Shown here piece after piece: positions 44,346 to 52,867 of a stretch of DNA of 64,000 bases. The DNA comes from Acidovorax sp. GTDB lineage: Bacteria; Pseudomonadota; Gammaproteobacteria; Burkholderiales; Burkholderiaceae_C. The stretch is taken from positions 1 to 64,000 of the forward strand of contig JAITLO010000022.1 in assembly GCA_031277855.1 (NCBI GenBank). The letters are read 5' to 3'. Under the pieces are notes generated by a model. It did not search any database and had not been told where the DNA came from. It saw only the letters and a program-made list of their open reading frames with translations. Both the position numbers and the translations under genes were made by a program. Numbering within the stretch: the stretch's first letter is position 1; each line of letters starts with the position of its first letter.

Positions 44346-46529
44346 ATGAGAACCTCATACAAATATGGCCTGATTCCCCTGGCCGCCGTGCTGGGCCTGT
44401 GTTGGCAGCTGTCCACGGCCGCCGTGCAGGAGCACACCGAAGCCCCTGCAGCCGCCCCCCAGGTCATTGACGACCTGCCCGCCAACTACGCCGCCGATCT
44501 GCCAGCAGATCAGCGCGCCCTGATCGAGCGCGGCCGCTATGTGGCCCGTCTGGGCGACTGCGTGGCCTGCCACACCGGCACCAAGAGCCAGCCCATGGCC
44601 GGCGGCCTGGCGCTGGAGACGCCTTTCGGCAAGCTCTACTCCACCAACATCACGCCCGACAAGGGCGCCGGCATGGGTGGTTACAGCTTCGAGCAGTTCG
44701 ACCGCGCCATGCGCAAGGGCGTGGCCGCAGACGGCCGCAACCTCTACCCGGCCATGCCCTACCCGTCCTACGCCAAGATGACCGAGGACGATATGCAGGC
44801 GCTGTACGCCTATCTGATGCAGGGCGTGGCCCCGGCACAGGTGGCCAACAAGCCCTCGGAAATGGGCTTCCCCTTCAACCAGCGCTGGGGCTTGTCGCTG
44901 TGGAACTGGATGTTCCTGGACAGCACCCCCTTCCAGCCCCAGGCCAGCCAAAGCGCTGAATGGAACCGCGGCGCCTACCTGGTGCAAGGCCTGGGCCACT
45001 GTGGCGCCTGCCACACCCCGCGTGGCGTGGCTTTCCAGGAAAAGACCATGACCGGCGAAGGCAAGGATGGTGTGCACTTCCTGGCCGGCGAAATCGTCGA
45101 AGGCTGGCGCGCCCTGAGCCTGCGCAATCTGTGGACCCCCGAGGAAACCGCCGAGCTGCTGAAAACCGGGCGCAACCGCCACGGCACCGTCTCCGGCAAT
45201 ATGGTGGACGTGGTGCAGCACAGCACCCAGTACATGAGCGACGGCGACCTGCTGGCCATTGGCACCTACCTCAAGGCCCTGCCGGCCGGCAAGGCCGACC
45301 TGCCCATGCAAGTGGCCCAAGGCCCTGCACCGCAAATCGCCATTCCGGCACGCGCCGTGGGCAGCACCGAGGCCCTGGTGGCCGCCAATGCCGCGCATTA
45401 CAACGTGCCTGCCGACCTCTACACCACCCGTGGCGGCCTGGGCTATCTGCAGTTCTGCGCCGACTGCCACCGTGCAGATGGCGGCGGCGTGAAGGACGTG
45501 TTCCCGCCCCTGCAAGGCAATCGCTCGCTGCGCGGCGGTGACCCCAGCACCCTGGTGCACATCATGCTGACCGGCTGGACCACACCCGTGACCCAGACCC
45601 ACTCGCATCCGCTGACCATGCCCTCCTTCGCCCAATTGGGTGACCAGGAGATTGCCGACATCCTGAACTTTGCGCGCCGCAACTGGGGCAGCAAGGAGGC
45701 CGCCGAGATCAAGGCCAAAGACATTGCCAGCCAGCGCAAGCAGCTCAATACCCTGCCCGACAACTCGCGCCCCTTCGAGACACCTCGCCTGGCCGATATG
45801 CTCAAGGAAAAGAATGCCGAACAACTGGTCTACGGTGCACGTCTGAACATCGAAACCCGTGACCTGCTGCCCAAGAACGTGGGCAATGCGCTGAACTGCG
45901 CCAGCTGCCACTTGAACGCAGGCACCGTGGCCGATGGCTCGCCCTATATCGGCGTCTCGGCATTCTTCCCCAGCTACGCACCGCGCGCCGGCCGCACCAT
46001 CACGCTGGAAGACCGCATCAACGGCTGCTTCCTGCGCTCCATGAACGGCAAGCCGCTGCCGCTGGATTCGGAAGAGATGAAGTCCATGGTCGCGCTGTTC
46101 GACTGGATGCGCAACGAAACCAAGCCCGAAGACAAGGTCGAGGGCCGTGGCGTGGGCAAGATCAGCCAGGACATCATCCCCAACCCCGAAAACGGCAAGA
46201 AGATCTACACCGCCCAATGCGCCATCTGCCACGGCAGCGACGGCGAAGGCATCAAGAATGCCAAGGGCCAGTGGGTCTACCCACCGCTGTGGGGCGATGA
46301 GTCCTTCAACCTGGGCGCCGGCCTGGCCCGTACCTACACGGCTGCGGCCTTCGTCAAGCGCAATATGCCGATTGCCATGCACAACAAGTTCCCGCTGGGA
46401 CAAGGTGGCCTCACCGACCAGGAAGCCGTGGACGTGGCCGAATACTTCAGCCACCAGCCACGCCCGGACTTTGCCAACAAGCACAAGGACTGGCCGAATG
46501 GCAAGAAGCCTGCTGATGCACGCTACTAA
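44346..46529 (+). CDS. Five-heme cytochrome c: AdhB-like tri-heme part fused to TsdA-like di-heme part
   Basis: The 727-residue exported protein (signal or anchor near residues 8-25) has five CxxCH sites at 72-76, 219-223, 371-375, 518-522 and 625-629. Residues about 60-455 match the three-heme cytochrome c subunit of membrane alcohol/aldehyde dehydrogenases. Residues about 490-720 resemble thiosulfate dehydrogenase TsdA: CASCHLNAGTVADGSPYIG, then RINGCFLRSMNGKPLP, whose Cys561 matches the unusual heme-ligand cysteine of TsdA. GGAG precedes ATG 44346. No dehydrogenase large subunit adjoins it. A role passing electrons from thiosulfate or another donor is inferred. A terminator follows. Confidence 0.88.
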   Translation: MRTSYKYGLIPLAAVLGLCWQLSTAAVQEHTEAPAAAPQVIDDLPANYAADLPADQRALIERGRYVARLGDCVACHTGTKSQPMAGGLALETPFGKLYSTNITPDKGAGMGGYSFEQFDRAMRKGVAADGRNLYPAMPYPSYAKMTEDDMQALYAYLMQGVAPAQVANKPSEMGFPFNQRWGLSLWNWMFLDSTPFQPQASQSAEWNRGAYLVQGLGHCGACHTPRGVAFQEKTMTGEGKDGVHFLAGEIVEGWRALSLRNLWTPEETAELLKTGRNRHGTVSGNMVDVVQHSTQYMSDGDLLAIGTYLKALPAGKADLPMQVAQGPAPQIAIPARAVGSTEALVAANAAHYNVPADLYTTRGGLGYLQFCADCHRADGGGVKDVFPPLQGNRSLRGGDPSTLVHIMLTGWTTPVTQTHSHPLTMPSFAQLGDQEIADILNFARRNWGSKEAAEIKAKDIASQRKQLNTLPDNSRPFETPRLADMLKEKNAEQLVYGARLNIETRDLLPKNVGNALNCASCHLNAGTVADGSPYIGVSAFFPSYAPRAGRTITLEDRINGCFLRSMNGKPLPLDSEEMKSMVALFDWMRNETKPEDKVEGRGVGKISQDIIPNPENGKKIYTAQCAICHGSDGEGIKNAKGQWVYPPLWGDESFNLGAGLARTYTAAAFVKRNMPIAMHNKFPLGQGGLTDQEAVDVAEYFSHQPRPDFANKHKDWPNGKKPADARY

Positions 46530-46570
46530 ACCTTAGCGATAGCTCCGCCCATGCCTGCATGGGCTCCCTC

Positions 46571-46604
46571 GCCGCAGTGGCTTCACCGCCCTGCGGCTTT
46601 TTTT
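46571..46604 (+). terminator. Rho-independent terminator after the five-heme cytochrome
   Basis: The stem GCCGCAG/CTGCGGC is followed by seven T and lies about 40 bases after the stop codon. It falls within the open frame upstream of the TIGR02594 gene, which argues for a later start of that gene. Confidence 0.85.
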
Positions 46605-46661
46605 ATGCCCCAGGGTCATGGGCGCTGCGCAAAGATTTGGAACAGGCATGTGCAAGGCCTG

Positions 46662-47144
46662 ATGGCAGGATTTCTCGCAAGCTTCACCTGGAACCTCTAT
46701 ATGCACCCACCACCATGGATGGCCGTCGCCCATGCAGAGCAAGGTGTTCGCGCCTTGGGAGCTGGCGAAAGCAATCCCCGCATCACCGCCTACCACGCGG
46801 GAACCAATATCGAGGGCTATGACGACAAAGTCTCCTGGTGTTCGTCATTTGTGCATTGGACGCTGGCACAGCTTGGCATACCCGGCACCGCCTCTGCATT
46901 GGCCCGTTCCTGGCTGGAGTGGGGCCAAGGCCTGGATGCACCTGTTGTGGGCTGCATCACCGTTTTATGGCGTGATGACCCCGAGAGCTGGAAAGGCCAT
47001 GTCGGCTTTTTCCAGAAGGTGGAGGGTGATCGCATTTTTCTGCTCGGTGGCAACCAGCAAGGAGAAGTGCGCGGGCACGCTTATCCTGCCTCCAGCGTGC
47101 TGGCCTATCGCTGGCCCCAATCCATACCCAGCTCGGGGCCCTGA
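46662..47144 (+). CDS. TIGR02594 family protein (NlpC/P60-like)
   Basis: The protein of about 160 residues fits TIGR02594, a small family with a papain-like cysteine peptidase fold often acting on peptidoglycan. Family features are PPWM near the start, SWCSSFVHW with Cys60, GTASALARSWLEWG, GHVGFF with His113, and LLGGNQQGEV, ending AYRWP. The family usually ends near RWP; the extra eight residues here come from a degenerate duplicate described separately. I chose ATG 46662; ATG 46701 (MHPPPWM) is also possible. Earlier starts would include the terminator. No phage genes lie nearby. Confidence 0.82.
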   Translation: MAGFLASFTWNLYMHPPPWMAVAHAEQGVRALGAGESNPRITAYHAGTNIEGYDDKVSWCSSFVHWTLAQLGIPGTASALARSWLEWGQGLDAPVVGCITVLWRDDPESWKGHVGFFQKVEGDRIFLLGGNQQGEVRGHAYPASSVLAYRWPQSIPSSGP

Positions 47145-47200
47145 GCCTCGCATTGCACGCTCTCCCACCAGACCTCCCACATCCGCAGCGTTGCGCGCAG
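47115..47200 (-). pseudogene. Degenerate fragment of the small membrane protein gene at 48130-48369
   Basis: This 86-base segment aligns without gaps to 48233-48318, inside the small membrane protein gene on the same strand, with about 77% identity by hand count. Its minus-strand translation keeps VQCEAQGPELGMDWG against TQCEIHCPERGVDWG in the intact protein. It has no complete frame. It overlaps the last codons of the TIGR02594 gene. The rest of 47201-47343 shows nothing recognisable. Confidence 0.7.
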
Positions 47201-47343
47201 CCTGTTTGCCTTGGCGAATGGGTGAATGGCGCACGCCCCGTTGCTGCTGAACAGCGTATCCAAGTTGGCAGGATGCGCTGGGGGCAGCAAAGAACGCTCA
47301 CCCGCACCCTATCGCGCCTGGATCCGTTTGATGCGGCCCCTGT

Positions 47344-47553
47344 TTACGCCCTGGGGCCTTGATGCGGGTTCTCGAAGATGGCTTCGACAGACTGCTGGAA
47401 CAGCGCGCTGATGCGGAACGCCAGCTCCAGAGATGGGCTGTGCTTTTCGGTTTCGATGGCGTTCACGGCCTGGCGAGAAACGCCCAGTCGCTCCGCCAGA
47501 TCGGCCTGCGTCCAGCCGGCCTCGGCACGCAATATGCGGATTCGGTTTTTCAT
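47344..47553 (-). CDS. XRE family transcriptional regulator
   Basis: This is a 69-residue single-domain Cro/CI-type DNA-binding protein. The helix-turn-helix is WTQADLAERLGVSRQAVNAI followed by EKHSPSLELAFRIS, with the common tail FQQSVEAIFEN. Its ATG follows the stop of the membrane protein gene directly (TGAATG), so the two are coupled. Such pairs of a membrane protein and a small XRE regulator are widespread, and they probably autoregulate through the palindromes upstream. Confidence 0.92.
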   Translation of the reverse strand: MKNRIRILRAEAGWTQADLAERLGVSRQAVNAIETEKHSPSLELAFRISALFQQSVEAIFENPHQGPRA

Positions 47554-47964
47554 TCAGCGGCTCGTCCGTACAAAAGCGGTTGCCAGGGCATACATGGCCA
47601 GAAAGAAGGGGTAGATCAGCCAGCCCGGCATATGGACCGCGGCCGCATAGGTCTCGCCAAAGCCCCAGGCGGTCCACAGCGCCATGGTGAGGCCGGCCGC
47701 CAGCACAAAGCATTTGCCGACGATGGCACGGACATATTCGTCGCTCCCGGCCATCAAGCGCAGCGTGGCCCAGATATGGCCGGCCACGGGCAAGGCCACA
47801 GCTGCTGCCACCAGCCACCCCGAGGTCCGCCCCAGCATGCCGTCGAAAACACCGAGGATGGCTGCGAGGTTGATCAGCATGTACACCCCCATGCAAAGGC
47901 CGGTGCGAACCAGATAGGTGCGCCCCTGCGAAGCAGCGGGTGCATATGCATTCTCTGTAGTCAT
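47554..47964 (-). CDS. Four-helix membrane protein paired with XRE regulator
   Basis: The 136-residue protein has four hydrophobic segments at about 20-42, 48-70, 85-105 and 112-132. I do not recognise a named domain. It precedes and is translationally coupled to the XRE gene. The pair may form a membrane-linked regulatory module in which the membrane protein senses or sequesters a signal, but this is only suggested by the arrangement. Promoter palindromes lie immediately upstream. Confidence 0.75.
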   Translation of the reverse strand: MTTENAYAPAASQGRTYLVRTGLCMGVYMLINLAAILGVFDGMLGRTSGWLVAAAVALPVAGHIWATLRLMAGSDEYVRAIVGKCFVLAAGLTMALWTAWGFGETYAAAVHMPGWLIYPFFLAMYALATAFVRTSR

Positions 47965-47976
47965 GGTCTATCCTTT

Positions 47977-48042
47977 ATGTAAAGCAAACCTGACTTTATA
48001 GAAGTCATAAAAACACGTCAATAAGTAATGTTAACTTTACAT
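47977..48042. promoter_or_regulatory. Nested palindromes upstream of the membrane protein-XRE operon
   Basis: ATGTAAAG (47977-47984) and CTTTACAT (48035-48042) form distant 8 bp inverted arms. Between them, GACTT-TATAG-AAGTC (47992-48006) is a perfect 15-base palindrome. The region is AT-rich and lies directly before the operon, so XRE autoregulation is plausible. Confidence 0.5.
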
Positions 48043-48129
48043 ACACAATGCAAAAAATGAACCTGAGGTCGAGAAGCGGTCACCCCCATTTTCTGGCTAC
48101 GGAGCAGGCGTGCAAAGCATGGGTCACTC

Positions 48130-48369
48130 TCATTTCCTGAGCGCCCCCAACCACCAGATGCACAGCACTCCCAGCGCCATGCTCACCACAAAGCCCATCA
48201 CGCCCCCTGCAGCGCCCAGTGTCAGCCAGTAGCCCCAGTCCACGCCCCGCTCGGGGCAGTGGATCTCGCATTGCGTGTTCTCCCGCCAGGCCACCCACAT
48301 CAGCAAAGCTGCGCACAGCTCCCCCACCACCAGGCTGGTGATGGTGCAAAGCAGCCAGGGCTTTTTCAT
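48130..48369 (-). CDS. Small two-helix membrane protein, unknown
   Basis: The 79-residue protein has two hydrophobic helices (about 8-28 and 48-72) separated by a loop containing TQCEIHCPERGVDWG with two cysteines. I recognise no family. It lies nine bases after the AbrB-type permease gene on the same strand and is probably co-transcribed with it. A degenerate duplicate of its middle part occurs at 47115-47200, which supports it having been a real gene. Confidence 0.65.
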   Translation of the reverse strand: MKKPWLLCTITSLVVGELCAALLMWVAWRENTQCEIHCPERGVDWGYWLTLGAAGGVMGFVVSMALGVLCIWWLGALRK

Positions 48370-48378
48370 GCTGCGCCC

Positions 48379-49452
48379 TCAATCCGCTGCACCATAGCGC
48401 CAGCGGTACAAGGGCGCCACTACCAGCAGCACGGCAATCAGGCGGCAGACCTGAAAGGCCGTCACCACCGGCACGCCCAGCTGCAGCACCTTGGCAGTGA
48501 TGGCCATTTCGGCAATGCCGCCGGGGGATGTGCCCAGCACCTGGGTGACCCAGGGCAGGCCCGTGGCCCAGTGCAGCAGCCAGGCAAAACCGGCGCACAC
48601 CAGCATCAAGACCACGGTGCCCACGGCCACCGAGCCCAGCCACTGCGGCGCTGCCCGCAGGAACTCGCGCCGAAAGCGCACGCCCAGGCTGACGCCAATC
48701 ACCAGTTGGGCCGCGTTCACCCAGCTGACCGGCAGGGCCGACAGCTGCACATCGGCCACCGTCAAGCCCACGGACACACCCAACGCCCCGAGAAACCAGG
48801 GATTGGGCCGGCCGGTGCGCAGCATCAGGCCCACGCCGCACAACGTCAGCGCGGCCAGCCATGCCAGGCCGGCGTAGTCCACCGTGCGGATGGCAGGCGG
48901 CATCAGATCGGGCAGGGGCTGCACGCCCATCCATTGCAGCGCAAAGGGAATGGACAAGGTCACCACCAGCACCCGCAGGCTGTGGCTAGCGGCCACCAGG
49001 TCGGTGCGCGCATGCTCGCGCTCGGCCAGCAGCGTCATCTCGGAGGCCGCCCCTATTGCCCCCGCGAAATAGGTGGTGGCACGCAGTTGCCGCGCGGGGA
49101 TGCCGGGCATGCGCGTGGCGGTGCGGCGATAGAGCCAGCTGCTGAACAGCTCCCCCAGCAGCAGCGCCCAGACCACACTGAGGGCAATCGCCCACCACAA
49201 GCTACCCACCATGCGCGCCACTTCGGGGCTGAAATACAGGCCCAGCGCGGCCCCCATGGTCCATTGACCCAGATTGCGCAGCGGGGTCCAGCTGGCCGTG
49301 GGCGCACCTGCCATGGAGCACAAGGCCATGACCAGCAGCGGCCCAATCATCCAGGGCAGGGGCGTGTGCAAGGCCACGCACAACAAGGCCGCGCCCCAGG
49401 CCAACAACAGGCTGAGCAGTACGCGCAAAGGAAAAGGGATTCGGGACAGCAT
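48379..49452 (-). CDS. AbrB family permease (AbrB duplication protein)
   Basis: The 357-residue integral membrane protein consists of two copies of the AbrB_dup repeat, each about five helices. TPLPWMIGPLLVMAL with AGAPTASW is in the first half, and TGLPWVTQVLGTSPGGIAEM in the second. The family was once misannotated as ammonia monooxygenase; it is probably a transporter or regulator of unknown substrate. I chose ATG 49452; a TTG start at 49503 adds 17 residues. A small membrane protein gene follows. Confidence 0.85.
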   Translation of the reverse strand: MLSRIPFPLRVLLSLLLAWGAALLCVALHTPLPWMIGPLLVMALCSMAGAPTASWTPLRNLGQWTMGAALGLYFSPEVARMVGSLWWAIALSVVWALLLGELFSSWLYRRTATRMPGIPARQLRATTYFAGAIGAASEMTLLAEREHARTDLVAASHSLRVLVVTLSIPFALQWMGVQPLPDLMPPAIRTVDYAGLAWLAALTLCGVGLMLRTGRPNPWFLGALGVSVGLTVADVQLSALPVSWVNAAQLVIGVSLGVRFRREFLRAAPQWLGSVAVGTVVLMLVCAGFAWLLHWATGLPWVTQVLGTSPGGIAEMAITAKVLQLGVPVVTAFQVCRLIAVLLVVAPLYRWRYGAAD

Positions 49453-49604
49453 GGGGCAAACCGGTGCAGGCCGCTCAGGCAAGCCCACCGCAGTCAAAAG
49501 CAAAGCGCAAGTATCCTCGGTTTACCCACTTGCTGCGCTTCTCTACCAAACAGGTCGCTAACGCTTACCGTACAAGCATCAGCAGCTATCAAAAACAGAG
49601 ATCG

Positions 49605-50159
49605 CTACGATTTTTCAGCTCCGCGGCGCACAGCCATTTCACGACCCATGGACTGCTGACTTGGCGCATCCAGCACCGCTCTGGCAGCAGGGTAGATCAG
49701 CCGATCTTCGTGCTGCAGATGCTGATCGTACAGAGCTGCAAAGCGCTGCAGCACAGCACTATCCGCTGCAGAAAACACCGCTTGCAGCCCCTCTGCCAAG
49801 GCTTGCAGCGGCTGTCTGGCCAATGCCCAGCAGGCGGCCATGTCCACATGGTCTTGCTGCAGCTGGCGCACCACGGCCTGGGTGGTGGCATCGCTTGCGG
49901 GCCGCAGCAGCGGTGGAAAGACATGCAGCTCCTCGTCCTGGTGGTGCAGCGGCGCGGCCCGGTCAAAGTAGCGCAGCACATCGCGCGCGGCCTGGCGGGC
50001 ACTGTCGTCCACGCCTTGGTCCGCCACATAGGCCTGCAGGCGCTGCAGCAAATCCAGCGTGCGCATAACGCGCTCATGGCAGGCGGCCAGCATCTCGAAA
50101 GGCTGGTCAAAACCGGCGCTGGGCGTGCGCAGGCCGGGCATGGCAACGCGGCTGGTCAT
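49605..50159 (-). CDS. Hemerythrin HHE domain protein
   Basis: The 184-residue protein has a four-helix hemerythrin-like bundle with di-iron ligand candidates: His in LAACHERVM, HHQDEELHVFP, QDHVDM, and HLQHEDRLIYP. Such proteins bind O2 or NO or protect iron-sulfur targets. The gene lies 27 bases after nrdJ on the same strand, so it is probably in the same transcript. Protection of the reductase or oxygen sensing for DNA precursor synthesis is a speculation from context. Confidence 0.87.
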   Translation of the reverse strand: MTSRVAMPGLRTPSAGFDQPFEMLAACHERVMRTLDLLQRLQAYVADQGVDDSARQAARDVLRYFDRAAPLHHQDEELHVFPPLLRPASDATTQAVVRQLQQDHVDMAACWALARQPLQALAEGLQAVFSAADSAVLQRFAALYDQHLQHEDRLIYPAARAVLDAPSQQSMGREMAVRRGAEKS

Positions 50160-50186
50160 ATCAGTCGCAGGCCTGTCAGGCCCGCA

Positions 50187-52661
50187 TCAACCGCAGCTGC
50201 CGAGGTGGCCGCAGGATGTGCAGTACTCACAGCCATCCTTGCGGATCATGGCGTGGGCACCGCATTCCGGGCATTTCTTGCCTGCCATCAGCTGGGTACC
50301 GGCCTTGTCGGCATGTTGCTCATGCACCGAGGGGGCCACGGCTTCGGCGGCATCGGTCAGCGCCAGCTGCATCTGCTCGGGCGCGCGGGCGCGCTCGGCC
50401 AGGATTTGCTGGATGGCGTAGGCAATGGCGGCCACTTCCGAGTCATGCCACATGGGCACGCGGGCGCCATCAGGGCGCTCAAAGCTGCCCAGGCGCACAG
50501 GGCCACGGTCCCACACCACCTTGCGCATGTCTTCCAGTGCGCGCTCCAGAAAACCGCCGCGTGCGGCCAGCGACAGCAGGCGCATGCTGGAAGTGATCCA
50601 CTGCTGCGATTCGCCGTGTTGGCCCACGGGCATGAAGAACTCGATGGCGCGGTCCACAGTGCCGCCCTCGGGGCGCTCCACGGGCAGGAAGGAGACGATC
50701 AGGTACAGGCGCTTCTGGCCTTCCTGGGTCCAGTACTCGATCTTGTCGGTCACGGCCGAGAGCGCGCCCTTGGGGCGGCTTTCGATCACCGTGCGCATGG
50801 GGTCAACCACGGCGTGTGCGGGCTCTTGCGGAGCTGCGGGCTTGGCTTCCTCCTTGGGCTTGGTGGTCTCCAGCACCGCACCCAGGATGGAGTTGGGGCG
50901 GTAGGTGGCACAGCCCTTGAGGCCGGCCTTCCAGGCGCCCATATAGAGGTTTTTGAAGTCCTCGAAGGGGTAGTCCTCGGGGATGTTCACGGTCTTGGAA
51001 ATCGAGGTGTCGATAAAGGGCTGGACCACCTGCATCATGGCGATGTGGTCGGCCGCGCTCATCGTCAGCGCCGAGACGAAGTAGTCGGGCAGCTGGTTCA
51101 CATCGCCGCCCATATGGCGGTACAGGCGCCAGGCATGGTCTTCCACCTGGTACTCGCTGGTGGAGCCATCGGCCTCGCGCTTGCGGCGGGTATAGGTCCA
51201 GGAGAACGGTGGCTCGATGCCATTGGAGGCATTGTCGGCAAAGGCCAGCGACACCGTGCCCGTGGGCGCGATGGACAGCAGATGGCTGTTGCGGATGCCG
51301 TGCTTTTGGATGGCCTCTTGCAGCGCCTTGGGCAAGCGGCTGGCAAAGGTACCGGCCTTGAGATAGCCCTTGGCGTCGAACTTGGGAAACGCGCCTTTTT
51401 CCTTGGCCAGCTCCACCGAGGCGGCATAGGCCGCGTTGCGCATGCTCTCGGTGATGCGCGCGGCCATGTCGCGGCCTTCTTGCGCGTCATAGCGCAACTG
51501 CAGCATGCACAGCGTGTTGCCCATGCCAGTAAAGCCCACGCCGATACGGCGCTTGGCCTGCGCTTCTTCGCGCTGCTGGGGCAGGGGCCAGAAGGTCGCG
51601 TCCAGCACGTTGTCCAGCATGCGCACCTCGGTGGCCACCACGGCCTCGAAGGCGGCAAAGTCGAACGCGGCCGGGCCCGCCATGCCAAAGGGGTTGCGCA
51701 CAAAGCGCGTCAGGATGATGGGGCCCAGATCGCAGCAGCCGTAAGACGGCAGCGGTTGCTCGCCACAGGGATTGGTGGCGTTGATAGTTTCGCAATACGA
51801 CAGGTTGTTGTCGGTATTTATGTTGTCTATGAACAGAATGCCGGGCTCGGCAAAGTCATAGGCCGACTGCATGATGCTGTCCCACAGCACACGGGCCTTG
51901 ATGGTTTGGTACACCCATTGGCCGTCGGCACGCTGGTGGGCACCCTTGGCCATCAAGCCTGCACCGGGCTTGGCACCATGCACCAGGGCCCAGTCTGCAT
52001 CCTGCTCCACGGCCTGCATAAAGCCGCCGGTGACGCCCACGGACACATTGAAGTTGTTCCAACGACCAGGCGTGCGCTTGGCGGTGATGAACTCCTGCAC
52101 ATCGGGGTGGTCTATGCGCAGCACACCCATTTGCGCACCACGGCGTGCGCCGGCTGATTCCACGGTGGCGCAGCTCTGGTCGAACACATTGATATAGCTG
52201 CAGGGGCCGGAGGCCATGGAGGCCGTGCCCTTGACCTCGGCACCGCGCGGGCGGATGCGCGAGAAGTCATAGCCCACGCCGCCGCCGCGGCGCATGGTTT
52301 CGGCTGCCTCGCGCAGGGCTTCATAGATGCCCGGGAAACCTTCGTCGTCCACGCCCTGGATACAGTCGCCCACGGGCTGCACAAAGCAGTTGATCAGCGT
52401 GGCCTGGATGTTGGTGCCCGCCGCACTCATGATGCGACCGGCGCCTATGCCGCCGGCGCGCAGGTTCTGCAGGAAACGGGCTTGCTGCACCGGGCGCTGG
52501 TCTTCGGTCTCCACCGAGGCCAGCGAGCGGGCCACACGGCAAAACAGATCTTCCATGCCGGATTCGCCGGTCTTCAGGTACTTTTCCTTCAGCACATCCA
52601 GGCTGATGGGCTGTTCAGCCAGACCATTGCGGGCCGTCAGGTCCATATCTTCGCGCTTCAT
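50187..52661 (-). CDS. nrdJ: Adenosylcobalamin-dependent ribonucleotide reductase
   Basis: Class II ribonucleotide reductase makes deoxyribonucleotides using coenzyme B12 and works with or without oxygen. The 824-residue protein has the active-site segment INATNPCGEQPLPSYGCCDLG spread over about residues 310-330, the partner cysteine in LINCFVQPVGDC, and the SIAPTGTVSLAF loop. The C-terminal CPECG and CEYCTSCGHLGSCG cysteine clusters regenerate the active site. ATG 52661 (MKREDMDLTAR) follows AAAGG at a long spacing. A 65-residue open frame ends eight bases upstream. I saw no cobalamin riboswitch in the leader. Confidence 0.95.
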   Translation of the reverse strand: MKREDMDLTARNGLAEQPISLDVLKEKYLKTGESGMEDLFCRVARSLASVETEDQRPVQQARFLQNLRAGGIGAGRIMSAAGTNIQATLINCFVQPVGDCIQGVDDEGFPGIYEALREAAETMRRGGGVGYDFSRIRPRGAEVKGTASMASGPCSYINVFDQSCATVESAGARRGAQMGVLRIDHPDVQEFITAKRTPGRWNNFNVSVGVTGGFMQAVEQDADWALVHGAKPGAGLMAKGAHQRADGQWVYQTIKARVLWDSIMQSAYDFAEPGILFIDNINTDNNLSYCETINATNPCGEQPLPSYGCCDLGPIILTRFVRNPFGMAGPAAFDFAAFEAVVATEVRMLDNVLDATFWPLPQQREEAQAKRRIGVGFTGMGNTLCMLQLRYDAQEGRDMAARITESMRNAAYAASVELAKEKGAFPKFDAKGYLKAGTFASRLPKALQEAIQKHGIRNSHLLSIAPTGTVSLAFADNASNGIEPPFSWTYTRRKREADGSTSEYQVEDHAWRLYRHMGGDVNQLPDYFVSALTMSAADHIAMMQVVQPFIDTSISKTVNIPEDYPFEDFKNLYMGAWKAGLKGCATYRPNSILGAVLETTKPKEEAKPAAPQEPAHAVVDPMRTVIESRPKGALSAVTDKIEYWTQEGQKRLYLIVSFLPVERPEGGTVDRAIEFFMPVGQHGESQQWITSSMRLLSLAARGGFLERALEDMRKVVWDRGPVRLGSFERPDGARVPMWHDSEVAAIAYAIQQILAERARAPEQMQLALTDAAEAVAPSVHEQHADKAGTQLMAGKKCPECGAHAMIRKDGCEYCTSCGHLGSCG

Positions 52662-52669
52662 AATTTGCT

Positions 52670-52867
52670 TCAACCTTTGAGTAGGCAACCCCAGCTTTTG
52701 GCCCTGGGATATTCCGCCTTTTGCACCATCACGTCCACCCCAAAATCCCCGACTTTCTTGCGCCAGAGCACAGCTTCGGTGATCGGGCTGTCCACACGGT
52801 CCCTAGGGCTTGGTGCGTCTACGCCATGCGGCAGCGCAACCTGGTCTTGCATGAACAGGTCCGGCAT
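52670..52867 (-). CDS. Small hypothetical protein directly upstream of nrdJ
   Basis: A 65-residue frame ends TGA eight bases before the nrdJ ATG. The C-terminal half (KVGDFGVDVMVQKAEYPRAK) looks like a folded protein rather than frame noise, but I know no family. There is no good ribosome site at ATG 52867, and ATG 52852 is an alternative. It could be a leader peptide or a reductase partner. This is uncertain. Confidence 0.4.
   Translation of the reverse strand: MPDLFMQDQVALPHGVDAPSPRDRVDSPITEAVLWRKKVGDFGVDVMVQKAEYPRAKSWGCLLKG

Noticed and set aside
46551..47144. TIGR02594 protein as evidence of a prophage
   Set aside because: Related proteins occur in phages, but no integrase, structural or lysis genes lie nearby and the flanks are ordinary chromosomal genes.
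49464..52157. An 897-residue open frame antisense to nrdJ and the hemerythrin gene
   Set aside because: It covers nrdJ in reverse; the composition is shadow-like and no motif is present.
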